Assembly: GCA_916720425.1 (NCBI GenBank)
Contig: CAKARD010000024.1
Coordinates: 1 to 15,222 of the forward strand
Source: an uncultured Kingella sp.
GTDB lineage: Bacteria; Pseudomonadota; Gammaproteobacteria; Burkholderiales; Neisseriaceae
Direction: 5' to 3'
DNA: 15,222 bases
In this document: positions 5,746 through 12,809 of the stretch, in pieces
Layout: the number at the start of each line of letters is the position of its first letter
How positions within the stretch are numbered: the first letter of the stretch is position 1
Notes under the pieces: model-generated
Database searches by the model: none
Seen by the model: the letters and a program-made list of their open reading frames with translations, nothing else
Told to the model about the DNA's origin: nothing
Translations under genes and position numbers: made by a program

Positions 5746-6810
5746 TTAGTGGCCGCCACCACCGCAAGCACCACAACAACCACTGTTGCCTTTGTGCATA
5801 TCAATAACCATTCGACCTTGAATTTTACCTTGGCGCATTTCATCAAAAATAGCGGGGGCTTCGTCTAAACGGCGCAATTTTACTTTTGGAACCACCAAAC
5901 CTTCCGCACCAAATTGGAAAGCTTCCGCTAAGTCTTGACGCGTTCCCACCAAAGAACCGATGACTTCAATGCCATCTAATACCAAGCGTGGAATAGATAA
6001 ATCCATGGTTTCGGGTGGTAAGCCGACAGCAATAACACGTCCGCCTGCACGCACAGCATTTACCGCTGATTCAAAAGCATTTTTCGATACGGCAGTCACC
6101 ACTGCAGCATGGACCCCTCCTACTTTCTTTTGCATGACTTCTGCGGCATCTTCACGTGAGGCGTTGATAATAATATCTGCGCCCATTTCTTGTGCAAAGG
6201 CCAGTTTTTCATCGTTTATGTCAATGGCAACCACATGTGCACCAAATACTTTTTTAGCGTACTGTACGCCCAAGTTGCCCAAACCACCTGCACCATAAAT
6301 CGCAATCCATTGACCAGGACGAATGTTTGATACTTTGATTGCTTTGTAGCATGTTACGCCAGCACAAGTAATGCTGGACGCTTGAGCAGGATCTAAACCA
6401 TCGGGAACTTTGACAGCATAATCTGCATTAACAATACAATGCGTTGCCATGCCACCATCAGCAGTATAACCAGAATTTAATACACTGCGACATAAGGTTT
6501 CACGACCTGTATTGCAATATTCGCATGAACCACAGCCTTTATAAAACCATGCAATACTCACACGATCTCCCACTTTAAGTGCGCTCACACCGTCAGCAGT
6601 TTGTTTGACAATGCCAATACCTTCATGACCCAAGACCACACCCGCTTTGTCGCCATAATCACCAGAAGCAACATGCAAATCGGTATGACACACACCACAA
6701 TATTCCACCTCTACCAATGCTTCATTAAAGGCCAAAGGACGAATGTCTTTTTCTACGACTTCTACAAAGCCAGATACTTTGGGATTGACAACGACTGCTT
6801 TCATTTTCAT
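5746..6810 (-). CDS. adhP: Zinc-dependent alcohol dehydrogenase, AdhP type, with Cys-rich tail
   Basis: This cytoplasmic NAD-dependent medium-chain dehydrogenase interconverts short-chain alcohols and aldehydes. Catalytic zinc ligands are Cys41 (GVCHTD), His62-Glu63 (GHEG) and Cys149 (TCAGVT). Structural zinc ligands are Cys93, Cys96, Cys99 and Cys107. The Rossmann motif GAGGLG is at 173-178, with Asp197 (VVAIDI) favouring NAD over NADP. The usual AdhP sequence ends at about GRMVIDM (332-338). Here it continues with a 16-residue tail holding Cys345, Cys346, Cys349, a glycine run and terminal His354, which looks able to bind metal or react with thiols. The start is set by TAGGAG (6819-6824) eight bases upstream. 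The gene stands alone, between its own promoter with an FNR-type box and a strong terminator, which suggests induction when oxygen is low. Confidence 0.95.
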   Translation of the reverse strand: MKMKAVVVNPKVSGFVEVVEKDIRPLAFNEALVEVEYCGVCHTDLHVASGDYGDKAGVVLGHEGIGIVKQTADGVSALKVGDRVSIAWFYKGCGSCEYCNTGRETLCRSVLNSGYTADGGMATHCIVNADYAVKVPDGLDPAQASSITCAGVTCYKAIKVSNIRPGQWIAIYGAGGLGNLGVQYAKKVFGAHVVAIDINDEKLAFAQEMGADIIINASREDAAEVMQKKVGGVHAAVVTAVSKNAFESAVNAVRAGGRVIAVGLPPETMDLSIPRLVLDGIEVIGSLVGTRQDLAEAFQFGAEGLVVPKVKLRRLDEAPAIFDEMRQGKIQGRMVIDMHKGNSGCCGACGGGGH

Positions 6811-6848
6811 GCTAAGTACTCCTATTAAGATGTGACGATTCGCTGATT

Positions 6849-6877
6849 ATTATCTATCAGATGATTGTTGTTTTCAA
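6849..6877 (-). promoter_or_regulatory. Predicted adhP promoter
   Basis: On the minus strand TTGAAA (6872-6877) and GATAAT (6849-6854) are separated by 17 bp, predicting a start site near 6842 and a leader of about 30 nt before the adhP ATG. A 5-bp inverted repeat (CTGAT / ATCAG, 6843-6860) spans the -10 region and could be an operator. Confidence 0.6.
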
Positions 6878-6894
6878 GAAATCTTATTGGTTAA

Positions 6895-6908
6895 TTGATT
6901 GAAATCAA
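6895..6908. promoter_or_regulatory. FNR/ANR-type binding site upstream of adhP
   Basis: TTGATTGAAATCAA is a perfect match to the FNR consensus TTGAT-N4-ATCAA. Its centre (6901.5) lies about 60 bp upstream of the predicted adhP start site. That is close to the -61.5 position from which FNR activates class I promoters. The site is known from the family; its use here is inferred. Confidence 0.7.
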
Positions 6909-6919
6909 AGGAGATTTTG

Positions 6920-6938
6920 TTATGATATAATATCATAA
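6920..6938. repeat. 19-bp AT-rich palindrome at the 3' end of the phosphatase gene
   Basis: TTATGATAT (6920-6928) and ATATCATAA (6930-6938) are perfect 9-bp arms around one base. It covers the stop codon of the histidine phosphatase gene and lies about 80 bp upstream of the adhP start site. It is not followed by a T run, so it is a poor terminator. It may be a regulator site or chance in AT-rich DNA. Confidence 0.4.
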
Positions 6939-7685
6939 TCTGCGCTTAGCCAGAGTTTTGGCAACTTGGCTAGGTGGGGTTTCTGTTGGGCGATCTTTGC
7001 TACCTAATAAGCCTTGTTCAGCAATATTCACGATTTCAAAGCCATGCATTAATGTATAATGCAATTGGGTAATGCTACCATTGGGAACGCTTTTATATAA
7101 AATGGCACTGGCGTTGATGCTTTTGAGTATGGCGGTAATGGCCATGCCATGTGACACAACCAATACCCGAGACATACGTCCATTGCCAGGTGGGCTTTGC
7201 GCAATCACACGATGTAATCCATCATATAAACGTGCTAAAAAGGCAGTTTCATCTTCAGCACTTTGATCGGGATCGATTTGGCTGATGCATTGTGCCAGTT
7301 GATTATGTTGTCCGTTGCGATAGGATTGCAACCATGCCTCGCGATTGGGATAGCCTAAACGTTTCGCAATTTGTTCATGTAAACTAACACTTAATCCGCC
7401 TTCAAAAGATCCAAAATGATATTCACGCAATTGTGCGATCTTTTGTATAGTCAGCGTGGGTTGCCCTGCATAAGTTAAGAGAATGTGTGCGGTATCAATA
7501 GCGCGAGGTGAAGTGCTACTAAAGGCAGCATCAAAATGAATTTTTTTGGCTGCCAATCGTTTCCCTGCCTCTTTGGCTTGTTGGCGACCTTCGTTAGTTA
7601 AAGGTGAGTCGCACCAACCTTGTATGCGTCCTGCTTGATTAAACTCCGTTTGTCCATGTCGTACAAGATAAATTTCTAGATTCAT
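6933..7685 (-). CDS. Histidine phosphatase superfamily protein (phosphoglycerate mutase-like)
   Basis: A 250-residue cytoplasmic protein with the LVRHGQTE signature: His10 is the residue that becomes phosphorylated, with Arg9, Arg61 (TSPRAIDTA), Glu88 (LREYHFGSFEG) and His179 (VVSHGMAI) completing the active site. It is longer than GpmB-type enzymes (about 215), with an extended lid insertion (100-150) and a basic C-terminus (AKTLAKRRL). These enzymes range from phosphoglycerate mutases to phosphatases of small sugar phosphates or nucleotides, and the substrate cannot be read from sequence. The start follows AAGGA (7693-7697) by 7 bases. It lies 38 bp downstream of recJ with no terminator between, so it is probably co-transcribed. 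Confidence 0.88.
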   Translation of the reverse strand: MNLEIYLVRHGQTEFNQAGRIQGWCDSPLTNEGRQQAKEAGKRLAAKKIHFDAAFSSTSPRAIDTAHILLTYAGQPTLTIQKIAQLREYHFGSFEGGLSVSLHEQIAKRLGYPNREAWLQSYRNGQHNQLAQCISQIDPDQSAEDETAFLARLYDGLHRVIAQSPPGNGRMSRVLVVSHGMAITAILKSINASAILYKSVPNGSITQLHYTLMHGFEIVNIAEQGLLGSKDRPTETPPSQVAKTLAKRRL

Positions 7686-7723
7686 ACTGTGATCCTTATA
7701 ATGGGTTTAATAATGAGGAAATT

Positions 7724-9430
7724 TTAAACCGCTCGCCAATAATCTACATATAACTGCAATTCTTGATTGCCACGCCACTCATTAACCACGGGGTGATAGA
7801 CAATCTGAATGTGTTCGGGCAGTGTTTCATTTGTATTCCAAAACATGGCTTCTAAAACGCGCTGATCTTTTTTTAGCCATGCTTTGATGTGCTTTTGGTT
7901 TTTGCCCATCGCTTGTTGGCGCATTACACGGAACGTATCATTAAAACTAGGCGGTGCAAAACCTTGTCCCCACACTTGATTATTGATTAATTGGGTTTGC
8001 GCAATGGTTAAATCTTTATTGTCTAAACTGCCGTCAGTTAAATAGGTTTGCGATAAAATTTCTTCATTTACAATTTCACGCACAACTTGTTCAAATACGC
8101 GACAAAACTCATCAAAACGGCTAGCACGTAGTGTGAGACCTGCAGCCATGGCATGCCCACCAAATTTAATAATCATATCGGGACAACGTTTGGTCACAGC
8201 GTCCAACATATCACGCAAATGTACACCAACAATAGAACGCCCTGATCCACGCATCTCACCGTCCCCAGATGGTGCAAACACAAAAGTAGGACGATAAAAT
8301 TGTTCTTTTAAGCGACTGGCAACAATTCCTATTACGCCTTGATGGAAATCAGTATGATAAACAACCAGTGTGGTTTGTTCGGTGGGCAAAGTATCAGGGC
8401 AGTGATTGAATACATTTTGTAACATACTGTGTTCAATTTCTTGGCGTGAACGGTTCATGCGATTGAGTTGTTCAGCAATTTCGCTGGCGTGAGATAAATT
8501 GTCAGATAATAAACAGGCAATGCCAATACTCATATCGTCTAAACGCCCTGCAGCGTTGATACGAGGTGCCAGCCCAAAACCCATGTCAAAGGGTTGTGCC
8601 TTATTGGGATCACGTTGGGTCACTTCAAATAAGGCTTGTATGCCAGGCGACATTTTTCCTGAACGTATGCGTTTTAAGCCTTGTGATACTAAAATACGAT
8701 TATTGTGATCTAAGGGGACAACATCGGCAACTGTGCCTAATGCAACTAAATCTAATAATTCGTTTAATTTAGGTTCGGGGTGTTGTTCATTAAAATGATT
8801 TTTTTGGCGCAATAGGGCGCGTAATGCAATTAATACATAAAAAATCACGCCTACCCCCGCCAGATTTTTGCTAGGGAAAGGGCAGTCTTTTTGATTGGGA
8901 TTGACAATAATACAATTGGGAAGATGAGATCCTGCGCTATGGTGATCGGTGATGACAGTATCAATACCCCATTCGTGCGCACGAGCCACGCCTTCATAGC
9001 TACTGATACCGTTATCCACTGTTACAATCAGATTTGCTCCCATCTCATAGGCGATGTCTGCCAGTTGAGGGGTTAATCCATAACCATGTTCAAAGCGATT
9101 GGGAACAAAATAATCAACTATCGCACCCATGGCACTTAGTCCTTTCATGCCTACACTACAGGCAGTGGCACCATCGGCATCATAATCCGCAATAATCAAG
9201 ATGCGTTCTTGTTGCTCGATAGCTTGTGCCAATCGTTCAGCAGCGGCAGTACAATTTTTCAGTTGGGTATAGGGCAATAATTGCGAAAAATCATCACTTA
9301 TTTCTTCGATCTTGTTGATATGGCGTGCAGCGTATAGTTTGGCTAATAAAGGATTGGCACCTGCATTTTGTAATGCTTGCTGCATTGCGCCATCAACAGG
9401 GCGCGTGGCAATGTGTTTAGCGTGCGACAT
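7724..9430 (-). CDS. recJ: Single-stranded-DNA-specific 5'-3' exonuclease RecJ
   Basis: RecJ degrades single-stranded DNA from 5' ends in recombinational repair (RecFOR pathway), mismatch repair and stalled-fork processing. The 568-residue length is near the E. coli 577. DHH-family metal-binding motifs appear in order: ADYDADG (81-87), TVDNG (137-141), TDHHSAG (161-167), ALGTVADVVPL (230-240) and NAAGRLDDM (292-300). The DHHA1 motif GGHAMAAG (424-431) and an OB-fold-type C-terminal region ending QLYVDYWRAV follow. All expected catalytic residues are present. It is divergent from galU across a 110-bp gap and leads into the histidine phosphatase gene. Confidence 0.97.
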   Translation of the reverse strand: MSHAKHIATRPVDGAMQQALQNAGANPLLAKLYAARHINKIEEISDDFSQLLPYTQLKNCTAAAERLAQAIEQQERILIIADYDADGATACSVGMKGLSAMGAIVDYFVPNRFEHGYGLTPQLADIAYEMGANLIVTVDNGISSYEGVARAHEWGIDTVITDHHSAGSHLPNCIIVNPNQKDCPFPSKNLAGVGVIFYVLIALRALLRQKNHFNEQHPEPKLNELLDLVALGTVADVVPLDHNNRILVSQGLKRIRSGKMSPGIQALFEVTQRDPNKAQPFDMGFGLAPRINAAGRLDDMSIGIACLLSDNLSHASEIAEQLNRMNRSRQEIEHSMLQNVFNHCPDTLPTEQTTLVVYHTDFHQGVIGIVASRLKEQFYRPTFVFAPSGDGEMRGSGRSIVGVHLRDMLDAVTKRCPDMIIKFGGHAMAAGLTLRASRFDEFCRVFEQVVREIVNEEILSQTYLTDGSLDNKDLTIAQTQLINNQVWGQGFAPPSFNDTFRVMRQQAMGKNQKHIKAWLKKDQRVLEAMFWNTNETLPEHIQIVYHPVVNEWRGNQELQLYVDYWRAV

Positions 9431-9464
9431 AATGCAAAAATCATAGATGAAAACTGCGTTATTT

Positions 9465-9479
9465 TAACATTGAATGTTA
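9465..9479. promoter_or_regulatory. 15-bp palindrome between recJ and galU
   Basis: TAACATT (9465-9471) and AATGTTA (9473-9479) form perfect 7-bp arms around a single G in the divergent intergenic region. It overlaps the -35 of the galU promoter candidate, so it could be an operator for either gene. With this base composition it may also be chance. Confidence 0.3.
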
Positions 9480-9499
9480 TAATTCTTCATCAGTAGTAT
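9470..9499 (+). promoter_or_regulatory. Candidate galU promoter
   Basis: TTGAAT (9470-9475) and TAGTAT (9494-9499) are 18 bp apart, placing transcription start near 9506 and leaving about 35 nt of leader containing the strong TAAGGAG ribosome site (9528-9534). The -10 match is only moderate. Confidence 0.35.
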
Positions 9500-9540
9500 T
9501 TTGTTGCACTATTTATATTATATATGATAAGGAGAAAAAC

Positions 9541-10449
9541 ATGACATCTCAATCTTACCCACGCGTTCGCAAAGCTGTTTTTCCTGTAGCTGGATTTGGC
9601 ACACGCTTTTTACCTGCTACCAAAGCCAGTCCTAAAGAAATGTTACCCATTGTGGATAAACCTCTGATTCAGTATGCTGTGGAGGAAGCCATTGCTGCAG
9701 GTTGCACTGAAATTATTTTTGTTACAGGGCGAAGTAAACGTAGCATAGAGGATCATTTTGACAAAGCTTACGAATTAGAAAACGAATTGGCTTTGCGCCA
9801 AAAAGATAAACTACTTAAATACGTGCAAAATATCTTGCCCAATAATATTACATGCTTATATATTCGCCAACCCGAAGCATTGGGTTTAGGACATGCCGTG
9901 TTGTGTGCTGAATCTGCCGTGAGTAATGAACCTTTTGCCGTGATTTTGGCTGATGACCTGATTGATGCACCTAAAGGCGCATTAGCCCAAATGATGGATA
10001 CATACAATACAACAGGCAGTAGCGTATTGGGTGTACAAACTGTAGCGCGTGAACAAACGAGTTCTTATGGCATTGTAGAGGTGAGCGATTGGCACAAATT
10101 ACAACGTGTCAACAGTATTGTAGAAAAACCCAAGCCAGAAGATGCTCCTTCTAATCTTGCTGTAGTAGGGCGTTACATTCTCACGCCACGGATTTTTGAG
10201 TTATTGCGCCATATTCCCCGTGGTGCAGGGGGAGAAATACAACTAACCGATGGTATTGCTAGCTTGATAGAATATGAACCTGTTTTAGCGCATACTTTCA
10301 AAGGTACACGTTATGATTGTGGCAGCAAACTGGGCTATTTAGAAGCCACTTTAGCATATGGTTTAAAACACCCTGAAGTAGGCGAAGCTTTTGGTACATT
10401 GCTACAACAATATGCGCAAAATACACAAAAAAATAACAAAAAAGGCTAG
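9541..10449 (+). CDS. galU: UTP-glucose-1-phosphate uridylyltransferase
   Basis: GalU makes UDP-glucose from UTP and glucose-1-phosphate, the sugar donor for LPS core, capsule and galactose metabolism. The 302-residue protein carries the nucleotide-binding loop AGFGTRFLPATKASPKEMLP (17-36), the metal-binding LADD (136-139) and SSYGIVEV (174-181). It also has the sugar-phosphate-binding EKPKPEDAPSNLAVVGRY (195-212), GEIQLTDGI (231-239) and GTRYDCGSKLGYLEA (255-269), all typical of the bacterial GalU family. The start follows TAAGGAG by 6 bases. The C-terminus is a short Asn/Lys-rich tail. It heads a + strand run with rsfS, a TPR gene and apaH. The 104-bp gap to rsfS holds no clear terminator and only weak promoter-like sequences. 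Confidence 0.97.
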   Translation: MTSQSYPRVRKAVFPVAGFGTRFLPATKASPKEMLPIVDKPLIQYAVEEAIAAGCTEIIFVTGRSKRSIEDHFDKAYELENELALRQKDKLLKYVQNILPNNITCLYIRQPEALGLGHAVLCAESAVSNEPFAVILADDLIDAPKGALAQMMDTYNTTGSSVLGVQTVAREQTSSYGIVEVSDWHKLQRVNSIVEKPKPEDAPSNLAVVGRYILTPRIFELLRHIPRGAGGEIQLTDGIASLIEYEPVLAHTFKGTRYDCGSKLGYLEATLAYGLKHPEVGEAFGTLLQQYAQNTQKNNKKG

Positions 10450-10553
10450 TTTTATTGACTATAAACACGTGTTGCATCATGTCTTATGCACAAGAGTGAC
10501 AGCACGTTTATACTTTTTTCTTGCTAATCCAAGTATTTAATACAGGATATTTT

Positions 10554-10934
10554 ATGAATGAACATTTACACCAATTAACCCAAGTTGCCATTAATGCATT
10601 AGAAGATATTAAAGCCAAAGATATTGTGGTTTTAGACACGGCAGACAAAACGCCTTTGTTTCAACGCATGATTATTGCCAGTGGTGATTCAACTCGTCAA
10701 GTCAAAGCACTGGCCAATAATGTGGTGGTAGAAATTAAAAGTGCGGGTTTTGATGTGTTAAGTAGCGAAGGACAAGATGGGGGTGAATGGGCGTTGGTAG
10801 ATGCTGATGACATCATTATTCATGTCATGCTCCCAGCTGTGCGTGATTTTTATAATATTGAAGCCCTATGGGGTGGTGAAAAACCTTCTGCTCACACAGG
10901 CATGACCAAACCATGGCATGCTGCAGATTATTAA
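10554..10934 (+). CDS. rsfS: Ribosomal silencing factor RsfS (Iojap family)
   Basis: RsfS binds uL14 on the 50S subunit and blocks joining with 30S, lowering translation when nutrients are scarce. The 126-residue protein shows the family blocks: KAKDIVVLD (20-28), IIASGDSTRQVKALA (40-54), and EGQDGGEWALVDADD (72-86) leading into IIIHVMLPAVRDFYNIEALWG. The start chosen is ATG 10554, with AGGA eight to nine bases upstream. The open frame extends to 10521, but that adds 11 residues with no family support. In many bacteria rsfS is followed by rlmH, whereas here a TPR protein gene begins 12 bp later. Confidence 0.95.
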   Translation: MNEHLHQLTQVAINALEDIKAKDIVVLDTADKTPLFQRMIIASGDSTRQVKALANNVVVEIKSAGFDVLSSEGQDGGEWALVDADDIIIHVMLPAVRDFYNIEALWGGEKPSAHTGMTKPWHAADY

Positions 10935-10946
10935 TACTGATTTATC

Positions 10947-11915
10947 ATGCTCACACCTGAATTACTGGCTCGTTTTGAGCGCAATTATGCCTTGATTCAA
11001 TCAAACCAAGGGGATTTTGTTCATAATTTTGCCCAAGCAAAAATTGCTATTTCACAAACTGTACACGATACACATGTTCAATATGGTGAAGACAGTCCTC
11101 AATATGCTTTTGCATTGGCGCAAATGGGTTTGTGGCATAATGATAATAGTGATTATTCTGCGGCCGAACCCTTACTCAAACAAGCAGTACAAACCCTTAA
11201 CCGTCACCAAAATGAAGCCCAAGTTATCCCTTTGTTGGCAGAAGCAAAGCTGTTTTTAGGATGGCATTGTTTTATAAAAGGGCAATTAGCACAAGCACAT
11301 GATATGCTTGAAAATGCTTTAGCATTGTTACCCGAACAAGCGCAAACAGGCTTATTAGCCACACGAATTGAATGGACGAAAATTAAAATAAGTAACCATA
11401 ACCACTTGTTTGAATTACAATTAAAAACAGAGCAAATTATTCATCGGCTACAAACGCTTTTGGGAGAAAACCATCGTTATACCGCCTATGTTTATATTCA
11501 TCTTGCGCAACAATATCGTCTGTCGGATCATCTTGAGCAAGCACAGGCAATTATTAAACACGTGATGCCTGTTATTGGTACAGGACATCCTTTTGCCATA
11601 CCGTTATATATTGAATATGCATTGCAACATTATCAACAACATAAATATCGACAGGCTCATGTTCTATGGCAAACGACACTGAATATTGCGCAACGTATTT
11701 ATCGCCCCCAACACGCAAAACACGGTATCTTGTTGCTTCAAGAGTCCATATACGAATTTTCGCAAAATCATTATGCGCGTGCATTTGAATTGGCTAGTAT
11801 TGCCCGTCAAAATTTAAATCAAAATTTTGAGGAAGATCACCCGCTTATTATTATGATTAATGAACATTTACAAGCCATATTATTAAAAACTGACTACATT
11901 CAACGGATACATTAA
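10947..11915 (+). CDS. TPR-repeat protein of unknown function
   Basis: A 322-residue helical protein without a signal peptide or membrane segment, so probably cytoplasmic. Residues 52-84 (QYAFALAQMGLWHNDNSDYS followed by AAEPLLKQAVQTL) read as a tetratricopeptide repeat of the kinesin-light-chain type. Further repeats can be seen at about 98-131 (AKLFLGWHCFIKGQLAQAHD) and 179-212 (YTAYVYIHLAQQYRL and following). More degenerate ones follow to about 295. Such repeats form a superhelical scaffold for protein contacts, and no catalytic motif was found. It lies 12 bp after rsfS, and its stop codon merges with the apaH ribosome site, so it is very likely in the same transcript. There is no obvious ribosome site before its ATG. 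I do not recognise a specific orthologue. Confidence 0.8.
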   Translation: MLTPELLARFERNYALIQSNQGDFVHNFAQAKIAISQTVHDTHVQYGEDSPQYAFALAQMGLWHNDNSDYSAAEPLLKQAVQTLNRHQNEAQVIPLLAEAKLFLGWHCFIKGQLAQAHDMLENALALLPEQAQTGLLATRIEWTKIKISNHNHLFELQLKTEQIIHRLQTLLGENHRYTAYVYIHLAQQYRLSDHLEQAQAIIKHVMPVIGTGHPFAIPLYIEYALQHYQQHKYRQAHVLWQTTLNIAQRIYRPQHAKHGILLLQESIYEFSQNHYARAFELASIARQNLNQNFEEDHPLIIMINEHLQAILLKTDYIQRIH

Positions 11916-11924
11916 GGGTGGATT

Positions 11925-12743
11925 ATGGCGCATTATGCTATTGGTGATTTGCAAGGTTGTTATGCTGAACTAAATGCATTATTAAATACGCTAGAGTTTA
12001 ATCATGGCAAAGATACTTTATGGCTGGTGGGTGATGTGGTGAATCGTGGTCCGCAGTCGTTAGAATGTCTACAGTTTGTGCTGCAACACAGCGATAGCGT
12101 GCAAATGGTTTTAGGCAATCATGATTTGCATTTATTAGCCTTACTTTATGGACATGGTAAGCATAAAAAAAGCGATTCATTGACACCAATTTTAAATCAT
12201 CCGCAGGCAAAAATTATGCGAGATTTTTTGCGTCAACAGCCTTTAATGTACCATAACACGCAATATGTTTTGGTTCATGCGGGAATTTTGCCACAATGGA
12301 CCGTCGCCCAAGCGCAAGATTTGGCTAACGAAGTCTCACATGAATTGACCCATTCGCATGTGAATGATTTTGTTGCACAGATGTATGGCAATCAACCCAA
12401 TGCTTGGTCGGAAGATTTAGTCGCATATGCACGTTGGCGTTTTATCACTAATGTGTTTACTAGAATGCGTGTGCTCAATCCAGATAATAGCCTTGATTAT
12501 GCCTATAAAGGGGTATATGACACCATACCAAAACCTCAATATGCATGGTTTGATGCGCCTCAACGATTCAATACTAGCCATACTATTGTTTTTGGGCATT
12601 GGTCAGCATTAGGGTTATGTCAGAAAAATCATGTTATTGGGATAGATACGGGTGCATTATGGGGTGGGGTGTTAACTGCTATCAATTTAGATACAGGTGA
12701 GCTTACTTCTCAGGAAAGCTTTCAAACATATCATTTAAAATAG
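11925..12743 (+). CDS. apaH: Symmetrical bis(5'-nucleosyl)-tetraphosphatase ApaH
   Basis: ApaH cleaves Ap4A to two ADP, controlling dinucleoside tetraphosphates and removing Np4-type RNA caps. The 272-residue protein has the PPP-phosphoesterase motifs with the ApaH-specific GDLQGC (7-12, Asp8) in place of GDxHG. Next come GDVVNRGP (36-43, Asp37), GNHD (64-67) and LVHAGILPQW (116-125). The C-terminal GIDTGALWGGVLTAI completes the signature. The ribosome site AAGGGTGG overlaps the TPR stop codon, with only 9 bp between genes. Unlike enterobacteria, it is not next to rsmA or apaG within this window. A hairpin follows the gene. Confidence 0.97.
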   Translation: MAHYAIGDLQGCYAELNALLNTLEFNHGKDTLWLVGDVVNRGPQSLECLQFVLQHSDSVQMVLGNHDLHLLALLYGHGKHKKSDSLTPILNHPQAKIMRDFLRQQPLMYHNTQYVLVHAGILPQWTVAQAQDLANEVSHELTHSHVNDFVAQMYGNQPNAWSEDLVAYARWRFITNVFTRMRVLNPDNSLDYAYKGVYDTIPKPQYAWFDAPQRFNTSHTIVFGHWSALGLCQKNHVIGIDTGALWGGVLTAINLDTGELTSQESFQTYHLK

Positions 12744-12761
12744 TTTGGCATGAAAAATAAA

Positions 12762-12787
12762 ATAGGGAAGAGATTTATCTTCCCTAT
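12762..12787. terminator. Intrinsic terminator between apaH and carB
   Basis: A 10-bp perfect stem (ATAGGGAAGA 12762-12771, TCTTCCCTAT 12778-12787) with a 6-nt loop. On the minus strand it is followed by TTTATTTTT, a good terminator for carB 22 bp after its stop. On the plus strand the tail is poor in T, so for apaH it is a weaker terminator. Confidence 0.75.
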
Positions 12788-12809
12788 ACTATTTGGGGCT
12801 AATATGCCA

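Noticed and set aside
5960..6298. 112-residue + strand open frame inside adhP
   Set aside because: It is antisense to a full-length, well-conserved gene and has no recognisable protein features.
9501..9528. TTGTTG-16-TATGAT as the galU promoter
   Set aside because: Its start site would fall in or after the galU ribosome site, so it cannot give a normally translated message.
10464..10506. Possible hairpin (ACGTG...CACGT, TGCAT...ATGCA) between galU and rsfS
   Set aside because: Short arms with large unpaired bulges and no T run; not convincing as a terminator or RNA element.
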